DNA of 64,000 nucleotides, taken from positions 8,470 through 72,469 of the forward strand of contig JBBDNC010000146.1 in assembly GCA_040877875.1 (NCBI GenBank), read 5' to 3'. Of the stretch, positions 37,651-47,894 are shown piece after piece. The first letter of the stretch is position 1, and each line of letters begins with the position of its first letter. The translations under genes and the position numbers were made by a program. The notes beneath the pieces are model-generated. The model searched no databases, had not been told where the DNA came from, and was given only the letters and a program-made list of their open reading frames with translations. The DNA comes from JBBDNC01 sp040877875 (GTDB lineage Bacteria; Bacteroidota; Rhodothermia; Balneolales; Balneolaceae).

Positions 37651-38658
37651 TCAGGTGAGTTCTGAACAGATCGTTTGTGTGAAGGAAGACGTAGTTCCCT
37701 CTCCCCCGATATCGGGAGTGCAGAGTTCTTTTTTATCCTGAAGAACGGTATAGAGTGCAGACCGGATCTTGTTCATAATCTTTTTTTCCCCCAGATAATC
37801 CAGCATCATCATGGCAGATGAGAGCAGGGCAATCGGGTTCGCCAGGTTTTTACCGACAATATCCGGTGCGGATCCGTGAACTGCCTCGAAAATAGCTGCA
37901 TCCTCCCCGATATTGGCAGCTCCTGTTACGCCGAGTCCCCCGACCAGCCCGGAGGCCAGATCAGAGAGTATATCCCCGAACAGATTGGTAGTGACAATGA
38001 CATCAAACCTCTGGGGACGCATGACCATCTGCATGGCCATGTTATCGACAATGAGGTCTTCGAATTCGATTTGTGGATATTTTGGAGCGATTTCTTTTCC
38101 TATCTCAAGAAAAAGACCCGTAGTCAGCTTTAAGATGTTGGCTTTGTGAACGAGGGTTACTCTTTTTCGGCCGTGAGATTTTGCATATTCAAACGCAGCC
38201 GTTATAATTTTTTCACTGGCTTTGCGTGTAACGACTGCAATACTCTCGGCGTGTTGCCTGGCTTCGTCAATCCAGTGCTCCTTGCCAATATAAAGCCCCT
38301 GGGTATTTTCGCGGAACATGATGATGTCTACATCTTGATAACGAGAATCGATATTGGGAAGCGACTTGGCCGGCCGGATATTGCTGTACAGGTTGAATTC
38401 CTGTCGAAGACTGACATTCACGGAACGGAATCCAGTGCCTACCGGGGTAGTCAAAGGCCCTTTGAGGGCGATCCTGTATTTTCGAATGGCCTCCAGTGTT
38501 TCGTCGGGAATCGGATTGTCCGTCTGCCGGTAGGCTGTGTCACCGGCAATACACTCGATCCAGTTGATGTCAGCTCCTGCCGCAGTGAGAATCTCGGTAA
38601 CAGACCGGGAGATTTCCGGCCCGATTCCATCTCCGGGGATTAAAACTATATCGTGCAT
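37651..38658 (-). CDS. NAD-type isocitrate dehydrogenase (isocitrate/isopropylmalate dehydrogenase family)
   Basis: 335-aa beta-decarboxylating dehydrogenase. Substrate-site segment TTPVGTGFRSVNVSLRQEFNLYSNIRP and the metal-site signature NLFGDILSDLASGLVGGLG are present, and HGSAPDIVGKNLANPIA forms the cofactor loop. The Ser/Asn-containing substrate loop points to isocitrate (IDH3-like) rather than 3-isopropylmalate; homoisocitrate cannot be fully excluded. It would feed the TCA cycle. No leucine or lysine genes are adjacent, in keeping with the isocitrate call. Confidence 0.85.
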   Translation of the reverse strand: MHDIVLIPGDGIGPEISRSVTEILTAAGADINWIECIAGDTAYRQTDNPIPDETLEAIRKYRIALKGPLTTPVGTGFRSVNVSLRQEFNLYSNIRPAKSLPNIDSRYQDVDIIMFRENTQGLYIGKEHWIDEARQHAESIAVVTRKASEKIITAAFEYAKSHGRKRVTLVHKANILKLTTGLFLEIGKEIAPKYPQIEFEDLIVDNMAMQMVMRPQRFDVIVTTNLFGDILSDLASGLVGGLGVTGAANIGEDAAIFEAVHGSAPDIVGKNLANPIALLSSAMMMLDYLGEKKIMNKIRSALYTVLQDKKELCTPDIGGEGTTSSFTQTICSELT

Positions 38659-38844
38659 GGCTTGAGAGTGAATTTAGATGCAAAGGGTTCTCTTCCCATC
38701 CAAGATAACAAATTCCCGGCGGGATGTACGACGGATACGGACTCGTCTCACACCCGGCAGTTTTGAAAGCTCCCCGTTTTTAAAATTTATTCTTTTTTTG
38801 ATTCCGGAAAATGCCTATCTCTATGCGAATCCCAATACCATCTT

Positions 38845-40197
38845 ATGATTCACCGCAACCGACATAACCATTCGCGTGCATCCAAAAAGGAGATTTTTGG
38901 CTGGGCAATGTTTGATTTTGCAAATCAGTCCTACACGCTGTTGATTATTACCGTCATTTTTCCGGTGCTTTTTACGACGGTCATAGTCGGGGATGCGGAA
39001 AATGAATACCGTCTCGGGAATTTATTGTGGAGCATTGCGCTGGCAGCGAGTTATATCATGGTGGTTCTTTCGGGCCCGGTTTTTGGTGCAATTATGGACT
39101 TTTCCGCCTCCAAAAAGCGATTTCTCTTTTATAGTTACCTGCTAACGATCGTCACGACTACCGCTCTTTACTTTGTGGAGCCCGGAATGATTATCTGGGG
39201 AGTGATACTGATCATCATTTCCAATTTCGGCTATGCCATAGGTGAAAATTTTATTGCTGCATTCCTCCCCAGCCTCGGTCCGCCGAAAGATCTTGGAAAG
39301 ATTTCAGGGTTCGGGTGGGCGCTGGGGTATGTCGGCGGACTGGCATCGGCGGGGTTTGTTATCTTGTTCCTCGGGGATGCAACAGCCGAAAACTTTGATC
39401 GTATTCGGTGGGTAGGCCCCTTTGCCGCCCTGTTCTTCATGGCAGCTGCAATTCCCACCTTTATGTGGCTCAGGGAGCCGGGCCTGAAGCGTACCCTTCC
39501 ACCCGGTGAATCCTTTACTTCCGTCGGCTTCAAGCGCCTGGGCAGAACACTCTCGGAAGTTTCCCATTTCAAGGACCTGGCTGTGTTTTTGATCTCTGTA
39601 TTTTTTGCAATGGCCGGAATCTATATCATCATATCCTTTGCATTCATCTACGGGGATCAGGTGGTTGGATGGGATGAGGAGGTTCGTATTTTGATGTTTG
39701 TGGTCGTTCAGGTTACGGCGGCTCTGGGGGCCTTTCTGTTTGGCCTTCTTCAGGACAGGATCGGTGTAAAATTGACTTATAACATCACTCTTGCCCTGTG
39801 GTTTGCAGGGGTTATGGGAATCTACGGGGTGATTGACATCACTGAATGGATCAACGGATTTTTCGGAACAGGCTTTGAAGACCAATACGTTTTTTTATAC
39901 ATCGGAATAATCGCCGGGGTGAGCCTCGGATCAAGTCAGTCGGCCAGCAGGGCATTGGTAGCATTGTTTACCCCTGAGGAAAAATCAGCAGAATTTTTCG
40001 GCTTTTGGGGACTATTCAACAAATTGGCCGGTGTGTTCGGAATCATCGGGCTGGGAATTCTGCAAACACAATTTGGCTTGCACCGTTCGGTCTTGTTTTG
40101 TGCCGCTTTATTTCTTGTTGCGATCGTGGTTTGCTTGTTTGTCAATCAAAAAAGGGGGGAAGAAGCAGCGGATGGCTATGACTACCGGGAATTATAA
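38845..40197 (+). CDS. UMF1 / Atg22-like MFS transporter
   Basis: 450-aa inner-membrane transporter with ~12 hydrophobic segments. It opens with the UMF1 signature KEIFGWAMFDFANQSYTLLI and has an MFS loop PVFGAIMDFSASKKRFLFYS and later FGLLQDRIGVKLTYNI. Family members in eukaryotes export amino acids from vacuoles; bacterial substrates are not known. It is alone on its strand between two well-spaced genes. Confidence 0.85.
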   Translation: MIHRNRHNHSRASKKEIFGWAMFDFANQSYTLLIITVIFPVLFTTVIVGDAENEYRLGNLLWSIALAASYIMVVLSGPVFGAIMDFSASKKRFLFYSYLLTIVTTTALYFVEPGMIIWGVILIIISNFGYAIGENFIAAFLPSLGPPKDLGKISGFGWALGYVGGLASAGFVILFLGDATAENFDRIRWVGPFAALFFMAAAIPTFMWLREPGLKRTLPPGESFTSVGFKRLGRTLSEVSHFKDLAVFLISVFFAMAGIYIIISFAFIYGDQVVGWDEEVRILMFVVVQVTAALGAFLFGLLQDRIGVKLTYNITLALWFAGVMGIYGVIDITEWINGFFGTGFEDQYVFLYIGIIAGVSLGSSQSASRALVALFTPEEKSAEFFGFWGLFNKLAGVFGIIGLGILQTQFGLHRSVLFCAALFLVAIVVCLFVNQKRGEEAADGYDYREL

Positions 40198-40505
40198 GAA
40201 ACCGGTGGCCTCTCAGTACCCACGGCCCGGAGAACCTGAAAAGAAGGGATAGAGGGAAGGAATGTATACATGCCGAAACCCGAGTTCGCCAGCCGGGAAA
40301 AGCGGACGGTTAAAAATTTTTAAAAGAAAAAAAATGCATTTATGCTATAGAATGTTAACTTGTCGACGGTTTAGAATACAATGTAGTCGACATCACTGTA
40401 TTTCTGAAGAAGGGTGCAAACGCATTCACTGTCCTTTTTTCTCTAAATTTTTAATAAGTATTCAAATTCAATAATAACACAACGCTTAACGATTGGAGTT
40501 TAACT
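40198..40505. other. intergenic stretch upstream of the H1-like gene
   Basis: 308 bp without a supportable gene. The second half is AT-rich and likely holds the promoter of the H1-like gene. It contains TTGTCGAC...GTCGACAT half-sites near 40360-40391 and a LacI-like half-site GTGCAAACG at 40414, both treated as unproven. Confidence 0.4.
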
Positions 40506-40682
40506 ATGAGTAGAATAGACCAGGTAAAAACACTATTAAGTGAACTGGAACCGGATATGGTAAAGTTTTATGATAAGGGGAACAAAGCTGCCGGTACCCG
40601 GTCCCGCAAACACTTGCAGGATCTGAAAAAACTGGCCCAGGAGATCCGATTGGAAATCCAGGAGATTAAAAACCGGGATTGA
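40506..40682 (+). CDS. histone H1-like protein (Hc1-type)
   Basis: 58-aa basic, helical protein: MSRIDQVKTLLSELEPDMVK, then FYDKGNKAAGTRSRKHLQDL and KKLAQEIRLEIQEIKNR. It matches the short histone H1/Hc1-like proteins of Bacteroidota and relatives, especially KGNKAAGTRxRKHLQDLKKLAQEIR. It is expected to bind DNA in the nucleoid. The gene is monocistronic: an AT-rich leader with GGAG 9 nt upstream, and a strong terminator 20 bp after the stop, which fits high expression. Confidence 0.88.
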   Translation: MSRIDQVKTLLSELEPDMVKFYDKGNKAAGTRSRKHLQDLKKLAQEIRLEIQEIKNRD

Positions 40683-40701
40683 TTGAAGTTTAAAAATCAG
40701 T

Positions 40702-40735
40702 AAAAAGCCGCGTATCTAAATACGCGGCTTTTTTT
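40702..40735. terminator. Rho-independent terminator after the H1-like gene
   Basis: AAAAAGCCGCGTAT and ATACGCGGCTTTTT form a perfect 14-bp stem around CTAA, followed by more T residues. It is strong on the plus strand and could work on the minus strand too. Confidence 0.92.
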
Positions 40736-40795
40736 ATTCTTTCCACTTGAACGCGTACCTTGGGTTGCGAACCGATGAAGAATGCGTGAACATGT

Positions 40796-41278
40796 ATGAA
40801 AAAAGAACCGAGCCGTAGAATTACTCCCCGTGCGATCCGTGCCTGGCAATGGTCCGCAGCCTTCGGTCAAGTTTATTATTTTGTGATCCCTGCCGGCTAT
40901 GTAAGTGTTTTCGGAGCGGAACAATTTTTTCACTACGGGATGACCCTGACTTTGGTCATCCTTGCATTTCTTCTATGGTTATTGGGAATCATCTACTTTC
41001 CCTACCTCCGATGGAAACGTTGGCGCTATTCCGTAGATATGCATGAGATCGATTTAAAGAGAGGGATTTTTGTTATTCAGCGCACACTGATTCCCCTCAG
41101 CCGTGTTCAGCACGTGGATACCCGACAGGGGCCTGTTATGAGATGGTACAAGCTTGCTTCGGTTACAATTTCTACGGCGGCTACCACCCATGAAATTCCG
41201 GCACTCGATGAAGTAACGGCTGACAAGGTGCGTGACACGATTTCCAAATTTGCACGACTTGCAGAAGAAGATGTCTGA
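40796..41278 (+). CDS. PH-domain membrane protein (YdbS-like)
   Basis: 160-aa protein with two transmembrane segments near the N-terminus (VYYFVIPAGYVSVFG and MTLTLVILAFLLWLLGIIYF) followed by one bacterial PH domain (MHEIDLKRGIFVIQRTLIPLSRVQHVDTRQGPV). YdbS/YdbT-type pairs are membrane proteins of unknown molecular function; the B. subtilis homologues are linked to resistance to a cell-envelope-active peptide. Its 3' end overlaps the next PH-domain gene by 8 bp, so the two are co-translated. Confidence 0.85.
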   Translation: MKKEPSRRITPRAIRAWQWSAAFGQVYYFVIPAGYVSVFGAEQFFHYGMTLTLVILAFLLWLLGIIYFPYLRWKRWRYSVDMHEIDLKRGIFVIQRTLIPLSRVQHVDTRQGPVMRWYKLASVTISTAATTHEIPALDEVTADKVRDTISKFARLAEEDV

Positions 41279-42770
41279 CTATAATCGCCAACATCCTGTA
41301 GCGGCCATTACCCGTGCGGTAGATCTGGTACGGGACAATTTGATTACCATTATTGTGTTAATGGTTGTCGGAGCCAGTGGAAGCGGGGAAGGGATGTTTT
41401 TGTGGTGGTTTGTCGGATTTTTCCTGTTTTTACTGGTGGCGGGAACCGTTGGCTGGTGGAGATTTGTCTATCGCATGGACGAAGGGGAGTTACAAATCAA
41501 GCAGGGAGTATTTGTACGTAAAAGCCTCTATCTAACACGCGATCGTGTTCAGGTTATTGATGTGACGGCCGGGATTATTCAACGAATGTTCGGTTTGGTA
41601 AGTGTCGAGATAAAAACGGCCGGGTCTACCTCCCGGGAGGCTTCCCTGAGTGCAGTGACTGAAAGCGAAGCCGAACGAATAACAACCCTGCTCAGAAATG
41701 GGGAAAAGAGGGGGGGTGCAGATCTGTCGGATGATTTCCAGGTTTCTGCGGGAGAGGGGCATGGACAGGAGCCGACACCTTCCGAAAGGACCTATCGTTT
41801 ACCGGGAAAAGAGTTGGTTATTGCGGCATCGACCTCGGGAAGTTTTGGAATTGCCCTGTCAATTATCGCAACGGTTTTTTCCCAGGTTGAGCCGTTGATA
41901 TCCGAAAGCCGGATATATGAGTGGCTGATAGCCTATCTGCCTTCGGAAACCGACGGTTTTTTTATCCTGACGATTTTAACCGTGTTTGTTGTGTTTGCCT
42001 GGTTGATGTCGTTCTTCGGCACCTTGTTTAAATATGGCGACTTTTCCCTGACGTTAAATCAAAATGAGATGATCGTTCGCCGCGGAATTTTTGAAAAAAA
42101 GAGTATTACAGTCCCCTTTAACAGGATTCAGGCATTGCGGATTGTAGAAGGAGTGATGCGTCAGCCTTTTGGTTATGCATCCCTGCATGTTGAGAGCGCA
42201 GGATACGGGGATCAGCGTGAGGGGGGATCTGTTGTCATCTACCCCTTGATCAAACGAGAGGAAATTGAATTGTTTCTGGAAGAGAACCTGCCGGATTATC
42301 CTGGGGAGCTCTCTGCCTACAAGCCGGCTGCCCGGTCTGTGACGCGGTATATTGTCCGTTCAACCCTGGTTCTTGCCTTGATTATCGCCGGGATTTACTG
42401 GGTGTTGGATGCCTCTCATTGGATTTGGTTATGTGTGCTTCCCGGTGTAATCTGGGGGTGGCTGAGGCACAAGGATGCAGCCATCGGGGCAGACCCGGAA
42501 CGGTTGATCGTTCGAAGCAGAATATTGGCACGTACTACGGCCGTGATTCGCAAGAACCGGGCCCAGGACGTAAGTTTGAGAGCGAGCTGGATTCAACAGT
42601 TTCGAAACTTTGCGAACCTTGAGGTATCGGTTGCTTCAGGGGATCAGGGCCGGAGTTTTACCATTCGTGAGCTGGAAGTCAGCACGGCTGAAGAGTTACT
42701 TCCCTGGATTGCAAGGGAAAACGGCTATGATTTCATTTCGAACGGCCCTGTTGGGAATCTTCTAAGTTGA
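41271..42770 (+). CDS. PH-domain membrane protein (YdbT-like), multi-domain
   Basis: 499-aa membrane protein with repeated units of two transmembrane segments plus a bPH2 domain: [45 protein letters not shown] and [20 protein letters not shown] mark three PH repeats. ATG 41271 is chosen because it overlaps the preceding gene and gives the family N-terminus [13 protein letters not shown]. It acts with the YdbS-like partner. Its 3' end overlaps the convergent gcvP gene by 9 bp. Confidence 0.85.
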   Translation: MSDYNRQHPVAAITRAVDLVRDNLITIIVLMVVGASGSGEGMFLWWFVGFFLFLLVAGTVGWWRFVYRMDEGELQIKQGVFVRKSLYLTRDRVQVIDVTAGIIQRMFGLVSVEIKTAGSTSREASLSAVTESEAERITTLLRNGEKRGGADLSDDFQVSAGEGHGQEPTPSERTYRLPGKELVIAASTSGSFGIALSIIATVFSQVEPLISESRIYEWLIAYLPSETDGFFILTILTVFVVFAWLMSFFGTLFKYGDFSLTLNQNEMIVRRGIFEKKSITVPFNRIQALRIVEGVMRQPFGYASLHVESAGYGDQREGGSVVIYPLIKREEIELFLEENLPDYPGELSAYKPAARSVTRYIVRSTLVLALIIAGIYWVLDASHWIWLCVLPGVIWGWLRHKDAAIGADPERLIVRSRILARTTAVIRKNRAQDVSLRASWIQQFRNFANLEVSVASGDQGRSFTIRELEVSTAEELLPWIARENGYDFISNGPVGNLLS

Positions 42771-45674
42771 AACGGCCGACGGTTCCTGTCCGTCGGAGTA
42801 GGCTTCAACCGGCACACAGGAACACATCAGGTTCCGGTCACCGTATGCATCATCAACCCGGCTCACTGCAGGCCAGAATTTATTGAAACGCAGATGGGGA
42901 ACCGGGAAAGCCGCTTTTTCCCGGGTGTAGGGGCGGTCCCAGTCACCTTCCAGTAAAACCCGCTGGGTATGCGGAGCATTTTTCAGGACGTTATTTTCAT
43001 GGCTGACCCGTTCTTCTTCCACTTCACGAATTTCATTCCGGATGTGGATCATCGCATCACAGAAACGATCAAGCTCTTCTTTGGATTCACTTTCCGTCGG
43101 TTCAACCATGAGGGTTCCGGGAACCGGAAAGGACATGGTCGGTGCATGAAATCCATAATCCATCAATCGCTTGGCAACGTCGGTGGCGTCTATCCCGGCG
43201 CTTTGCCTGAACCCGCGCAGGTCGATGATAAACTCATGGGCGGAGCGTCCGTTTCGCCCTGTATAGAGAACAGGATAATGATGTTCGAGCCGGTTCTTGA
43301 GATAGTTTGCATTTAAAATGGCGATTTTTGTTGCCCGGGTGAGTCCGTCGGCCCCCAGCATACGGATATATGCATGAGAGATCGTGAGAATACTGGCACT
43401 TCCCCACGGTGCCGCAGAAACAGCACGGATCGTCTTTTTACCGTTAATATTAATGACCGGATGATCCGGCAGATACGGTTTGAGTTTGTTGTTTACACCT
43501 ATGGGACCCATGCCTGGCCCGCCTCCTCCATGGGGAATGCAGAAAGTTTTGTGGAGATTCAGGTGACAGACATCCGCCCCGACTATTGCAGGGGTTGTGA
43601 GTCCGACCTGGGCATTCATGTTGGCTCCGTCCATATAGACGAGACCGCCATAATCGTGAATCAGCTCACAAATATCCCGGATATCATCCTCGAATACACC
43701 ATGAGTGGAGGGGTAGGTGACCATCAGGGCTGCCAGACGCTGTTGGCTGGAATCGGCCTTTTCACGCAAATCATCCAAGTCGATATTTCCATGTTCGTCA
43801 CATTTGGTTACAACGACCTCCATGCCAGCCATGACAGCACTGGCAGGATTGGTGCCGTGGGCGGAGGAAGGGACGATACAGACGTCCCGCTGGCTTTCTC
43901 CGTGGTCTTTGTGATATTGCCGGATCACCATTAACCCTGTGTACTCTCCCTGGGCTCCGGAATTGGGCTGAAGGGAGATGGCTGTGAATCCGGTGATCTC
44001 GGCCAGCCAATCTTGGATTTCCCGAAATAATTCATGGTATCCTTCGGCCTGCTCTTTGGGTATAAAAGGGTGAAGTTTGGCGAATGAGGGCCAGGTCAGG
44101 GGAATCATTTCAGCCGTGGCATTTAATTTCATCGTACAGGATCCCAGTGAGATCATCGAATGGGTAAGATCGAGATCCCGGTTCTCAAGTAATTTCAGGT
44201 AACGCAGCATTTCATGTTCGGAATGGAACGTGTTGAAGACCGGATGCTCCATAAAACTGCTTTTTCTCTGTAGCTCCTCCGGGAACTCCACGGATACATT
44301 TGAAGATTCTTTCGCGGGATCAAATGTATTTTTTTCTCCGGCCGCTTCTGCAAAAATATCCACCACGGTCTTCACGTCGTCCAGGTCTTTCGCTTCATCG
44401 AAGGAGATGCCCATAGAAGATTCATTGTAACGGAGGTTGACTTCATTCCGGAGTGCGATTTTCCGGATTGAGTCGAGCTTTGAAGGCTCCGCCCGGAAAG
44501 TCAGGGTGTCGAAATACCGGTCATTTTGACGGGTATAACCGAGTTTTTGAATGCCCGCGGCAGCCAGTTTCGTGAGTCCGTGAATACGGGCGGCAATTTG
44601 CCTGATTCCTTTCGGGCCGTGATAGACTGCATAGAAACCGGCAATGACGGCGAGAAGCACCTGGGCTGTACAGATATTGGAAGTTGCTTTTTCCCGCCGG
44701 ATATGTTGTTCCCGGGTCTGAAGAGCCATACGGTAGGCCGGATTTCCCTCCATATCCTGTGTGACTCCGATAATTCGTCCGGGCACACGTCGCTTGTGTT
44801 CCTCACGTGTAGCGAAATAAGCGGCATGGGGTCCTCCGTATCCCATTGGGACACCAAAACGCTGTGCAGTTCCAAAAACTGCATCTGCCCCCATTTCGCC
44901 GGGGGGAGTCAGAAGACTGAGACTTAGCAGATCGGCTGCAACGGCTACGTTTACATCATTTTCGTGAGCCGCTTCTATCAATGTGGAATAATTGTGGACC
45001 GAGCCGTCCGTCCCCGGATACTGTAAAAGAACTCCGAAAAGCTCCGGATCTTTTACATCCAGTTCATTATGATCTCCGATTACCCATTCCACCCCGAGCG
45101 GTTCGGCACGGTTGGCAAGAACATCTATCGTCTGGGGATGACAAAGCTCGGATACAAACAGCTTGAATGCTTTCTTTTTCTTTCCTCCCTTGCGCATATC
45201 CAGAAGCATGGACATCGCTTCGGCAGCCGCAGTGGCTTCATCCAGAAGGGAGGCGTTGGAAATCTCCATGCCGGTAAGATCGGTCACCATGGTTTGAAAG
45301 TTGATCAATGCTTCCAGTCTTCCCTGCGAAATTTCAGCCTGGTAGGGTGTGTAGGAAGTATACCATCCCGGATTCTCCAAAACGTTACGTAAAATCACAT
45401 TCGGGGTGAGGGTTTCATGGTAACCCATGCCTATAAAAGACCGGTAGATTTTGTTTTTCGAAGCCGTCTCTTCCAATTTTTTCAGGTAATCATCTTCACT
45501 CAGCGGAGGTGGCAGGTTCAGGGGTTTTTGCAGCCGGATATCATCCGGGACGGTTTCCTTCATCAGTGCTTCCAGCGATGAGGCACCGATCCTCTCAAGC
45601 ATTTCCTTAATTTGTTCCCGATCCGGCCCAATGTGGCGGTTGACAAATGATTCCTTCTGAAAATTTATCTGCAT
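42762..45674 (-). CDS. gcvP: glycine dehydrogenase (decarboxylating), P protein
   Basis: 970-aa single-chain P protein of the glycine cleavage system; it decarboxylates glycine with pyridoxal phosphate and passes the aminomethyl group to GcvH. The N-terminal block [17 protein letters not shown] and the PLP lysine at residue 709 in [17 protein letters not shown] are present. Both homologous halves are intact, unlike the split GcvPA/PB form. gcvT and gcvH are not adjacent. The last 9 bp overlap the convergent PH-domain gene. Confidence 0.96.
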   Translation of the reverse strand: MQINFQKESFVNRHIGPDREQIKEMLERIGASSLEALMKETVPDDIRLQKPLNLPPPLSEDDYLKKLEETASKNKIYRSFIGMGYHETLTPNVILRNVLENPGWYTSYTPYQAEISQGRLEALINFQTMVTDLTGMEISNASLLDEATAAAEAMSMLLDMRKGGKKKKAFKLFVSELCHPQTIDVLANRAEPLGVEWVIGDHNELDVKDPELFGVLLQYPGTDGSVHNYSTLIEAAHENDVNVAVAADLLSLSLLTPPGEMGADAVFGTAQRFGVPMGYGGPHAAYFATREEHKRRVPGRIIGVTQDMEGNPAYRMALQTREQHIRREKATSNICTAQVLLAVIAGFYAVYHGPKGIRQIAARIHGLTKLAAAGIQKLGYTRQNDRYFDTLTFRAEPSKLDSIRKIALRNEVNLRYNESSMGISFDEAKDLDDVKTVVDIFAEAAGEKNTFDPAKESSNVSVEFPEELQRKSSFMEHPVFNTFHSEHEMLRYLKLLENRDLDLTHSMISLGSCTMKLNATAEMIPLTWPSFAKLHPFIPKEQAEGYHELFREIQDWLAEITGFTAISLQPNSGAQGEYTGLMVIRQYHKDHGESQRDVCIVPSSAHGTNPASAVMAGMEVVVTKCDEHGNIDLDDLREKADSSQQRLAALMVTYPSTHGVFEDDIRDICELIHDYGGLVYMDGANMNAQVGLTTPAIVGADVCHLNLHKTFCIPHGGGGPGMGPIGVNNKLKPYLPDHPVININGKKTIRAVSAAPWGSASILTISHAYIRMLGADGLTRATKIAILNANYLKNRLEHHYPVLYTGRNGRSAHEFIIDLRGFRQSAGIDATDVAKRLMDYGFHAPTMSFPVPGTLMVEPTESESKEELDRFCDAMIHIRNEIREVEEERVSHENNVLKNAPHTQRVLLEGDWDRPYTREKAAFPVPHLRFNKFWPAVSRVDDAYGDRNLMCSCVPVEAYSDGQEPSAVST

Positions 45675-46234
45675 GGATTTAATTTACTTCAATTCTGATT
45701 TCATGTCAGGTGTTGTTAACAAAAACAGGGGGCATGCTGTTTCCCAAAAACCGGGTGATTTTGAGAAATCCGTGTAAACTCCCATCCGGCTGGCAGATAA
45801 CACAATCATGAAACCCCATTTTTTGAGACCGGAGTTATTTGTAAAACGTACTCAGGGCTTGATTGCATGAATCGGAGGCATGGGAAAAAGTTCCTCACAG
45901 GTTGCTCAGGATTCATTGCTGAAAATCTAACATGACGATTGATCTTAAACCGGTTATCATGATATCCATTATAGCCAAAAGTAAAACATATCAAGATATG
46001 TTTTTTTGAAGCGAATCTCACCGCTCAAAAACTGTCTTTTACATAGGTCGCAGGAATTTTCCCGGCCGGCTGAGAGTGGGTGGAGATCGTCTGTTTTTGG
46101 CCTCCGTCCTGGTATTCCGTGTACAAGAATACATGGGATCTGTTGATCGGTTAAAAATTTAGCTTCAACTAAAAATTTTATTCATTCATTTGATTTTCTT
46201 ATCCTTGTTCCTTTCAGACATAAATAAAGGGAAT
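45675..46234. other. divergent intergenic region gcvP / ZIP
   Basis: 560 bp with no supportable gene; a 71-codon minus-strand ORF (45806-46021) lacks any recognisable feature. It holds a perfect palindrome at 45983-46004 (listed) and an A/T-rich inverted repeat (AAAATTTAG...CTAAAAATTTT) near 46155-46180 just ahead of the ZIP gene. Confidence 0.45.
45983..46004. promoter_or_regulatory. 22-bp palindrome with T tail: operator or terminator
   Basis: AAAACATATC and GATATGTTTT are perfect inverted repeats separated by AA, followed by TTT. The 2-nt spacer is too small for a comfortable hairpin loop, so a dimeric regulator site (for example a metalloregulator of the ZIP gene 230 bp downstream) is more likely than a terminator. 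Confidence 0.4.
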
Positions 46235-47071
46235 ATGGAAATCGTGGAATTGCAAAACTGGTTTTTTGATCTCAATCCGGTCGTTCAGGCTTTGATGGGG
46301 GGGCTTTTTTGTTGGGGAACCACCTCACTTGGAGCGTCACTTGTATATTTTACCCGCGGGGTCGGTTACAAACTGCTTGACAGTATGCTGGGTTTTGCTG
46401 CCGGAGTGATGATCGCGGCAAGTGTCTGGTCACTGTTGATTCCCGCAATGGAGATGTCTGCCTCACTCGGGTTGATTGAGTGGGTCCCGGCTGTTGTCGG
46501 TTTTTTGTCCGGAGCTGTGTTTTTGCGTATTTGTGATGCCTATGTACCTCATCTTCACCTGGGTCTGCCCAAATCGGAAGCCGAGGGGGTCAAAACGAAA
46601 TTACACCGTGCCACTCTCCTGGTTTTGGCCATTACCATTCACAATATTCCGGAAGGTCTTGCCGTGGGAGTTCTGTTCGGGGCGGCGGCCACCGGTATCG
46701 ATCCAACCGGAACCGCTACGGTGATGGGGGCCATAGCGCTGGCCCTGGGAATCGGGATCCAGAATTTCCCGGAGGGGATGGCTGTCTCCATGCCTTTGCG
46801 CCGGGAAGGGGTTCCTGTCGGCAAAAGCTTTTTTTACGGACAAATTTCCGGTGTGGTTGAACCGGTTGCCGCAGTACTGGGGGCCGTGGCGGTCATCGCA
46901 GTCCAGCCGATCCTTCCCTATGCACTGGGTTTTGCTGCCGGTGCGATGATGTACGTGGTCATTGAGGAATTGATTCCCGAATCACAACATCACGGAAATG
47001 CTGACATTGCCACAATCGGAACGATGATCGGTTTTTGTGTGATGATGATCCTGGATGTCGCCCTTGGGTAG
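46235..47071 (+). CDS. ZIP family divalent metal transporter
   Basis: 278-aa inner-membrane protein with ~8 transmembrane segments. The metal-site helix IV motif HNIPEGLAVGV and helix V motif QNFPEGMAVSMPL are both intact; the cytosolic loop has HLHLG. ZIP proteins import zinc, iron or manganese. ATG 46235 is chosen over 46190 because AAAGGGAAT lies directly upstream. Regulation may involve the palindrome at 45983-46004. Confidence 0.92.
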   Translation: MEIVELQNWFFDLNPVVQALMGGLFCWGTTSLGASLVYFTRGVGYKLLDSMLGFAAGVMIAASVWSLLIPAMEMSASLGLIEWVPAVVGFLSGAVFLRICDAYVPHLHLGLPKSEAEGVKTKLHRATLLVLAITIHNIPEGLAVGVLFGAAATGIDPTGTATVMGAIALALGIGIQNFPEGMAVSMPLRREGVPVGKSFFYGQISGVVEPVAAVLGAVAVIAVQPILPYALGFAAGAMMYVVIEELIPESQHHGNADIATIGTMIGFCVMMILDVALG

Positions 47072-47110
47072 GCACCTACAGCCCCCTTGCCTTAACGCCA
47101 CATTTTGTAA

Positions 47111-47767
47111 TTAACGTTTTTGGATCACTTCACCGAATTGACTGGCCTGGTAGATTATATTCCCGGATGTAATGGCAAAAAACGGAGTTATCGGCGCCCC
47201 GGTTTTACGCAGGGCTCTTGCTGTCCAGGTATTGGAGGTTTTTGGGAAGTAATACAACCCGGTTGCTTTATAAAACACACTGTTCGGGTATAATCCGTCT
47301 GCTGCAAATTGAAGACTTCCTTTCGGATCCCGGCGGAAACGACTGGATATAAACTCCGCCAGACGCTCCATTCCGTCTTTGTTTACCATGATTTGTATGA
47401 CATCACTGTTCGGAAAATAGCTTTGGGGCGGAACGTGCATCCCAACCACGTGAATGACGGATTTTGTAGGGAGTAATCCTGCACTGAGCATCAGGCCGAA
47501 GCCGGGGTCCGGATGCGGGTAATATCGATGATCTCCCCATCCAAACTCCAGGTATTTTGCCTGGGGAAACCGCTGGTCGGACGGCAGACTCTCTCTCATA
47601 TGGCCGGCTTCAATAACGACTCCCACGTGCCAGCTATATCTTAACAGGTAGACCGGCAGGTTTCTTTGTTCCGGATTCTCCGGGTAAAGCTCTTTTACGG
47701 GACCCAGGCAAGCTGTGACCAGGGGAATCAGTAAGATGAGTATAAACCGGTTCATTGTCTGCGCCAA
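47111..47767 (-). CDS. DUF2459 family lipoprotein
   Basis: 218-aa protein of DUF2459 (TIGR02117 type). Signal peptide and lipobox VTAC are at the N-terminus. Conserved blocks are YSWHVGVVIEAGHM, KYLEFGWGDHRYY and SNTWTARALRKTGAPI. The His/Trp-rich conserved positions suggest an enzyme of the NlpC/P60-like or related fold, but function is not established. It stands alone, convergent with the ZIP gene. Confidence 0.85.
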   Translation of the reverse strand: MAQTMNRFILILLIPLVTACLGPVKELYPENPEQRNLPVYLLRYSWHVGVVIEAGHMRESLPSDQRFPQAKYLEFGWGDHRYYPHPDPGFGLMLSAGLLPTKSVIHVVGMHVPPQSYFPNSDVIQIMVNKDGMERLAEFISSRFRRDPKGSLQFAADGLYPNSVFYKATGLYYFPKTSNTWTARALRKTGAPITPFFAITSGNIIYQASQFGEVIQKR

Positions 47768-47894
47768 AAACTTCCAGTCCGAAAAGAGGGGGATGAAGAT
47801 CCCGGTATTTCGAATTCAGAACGGTTGTCGCCTAAGTCATCTGGGTTAAGATGTTCAGAAAATCCGGGCCCCTGTTTCCTCCTTCTTTCTGTGA

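Noticed and set aside
40414..40429. GTGCAAACGCATTCAC, resembling the uxaC operator
   Set aside because: Only the left half matches; the right half and gene context (H1-like protein) do not fit the uronate regulon.
45806..46021. 71-codon minus-strand ORF upstream of gcvP
   Set aside because: Contains the palindrome at 45983-46004 in its 5' end and has no protein-like features.
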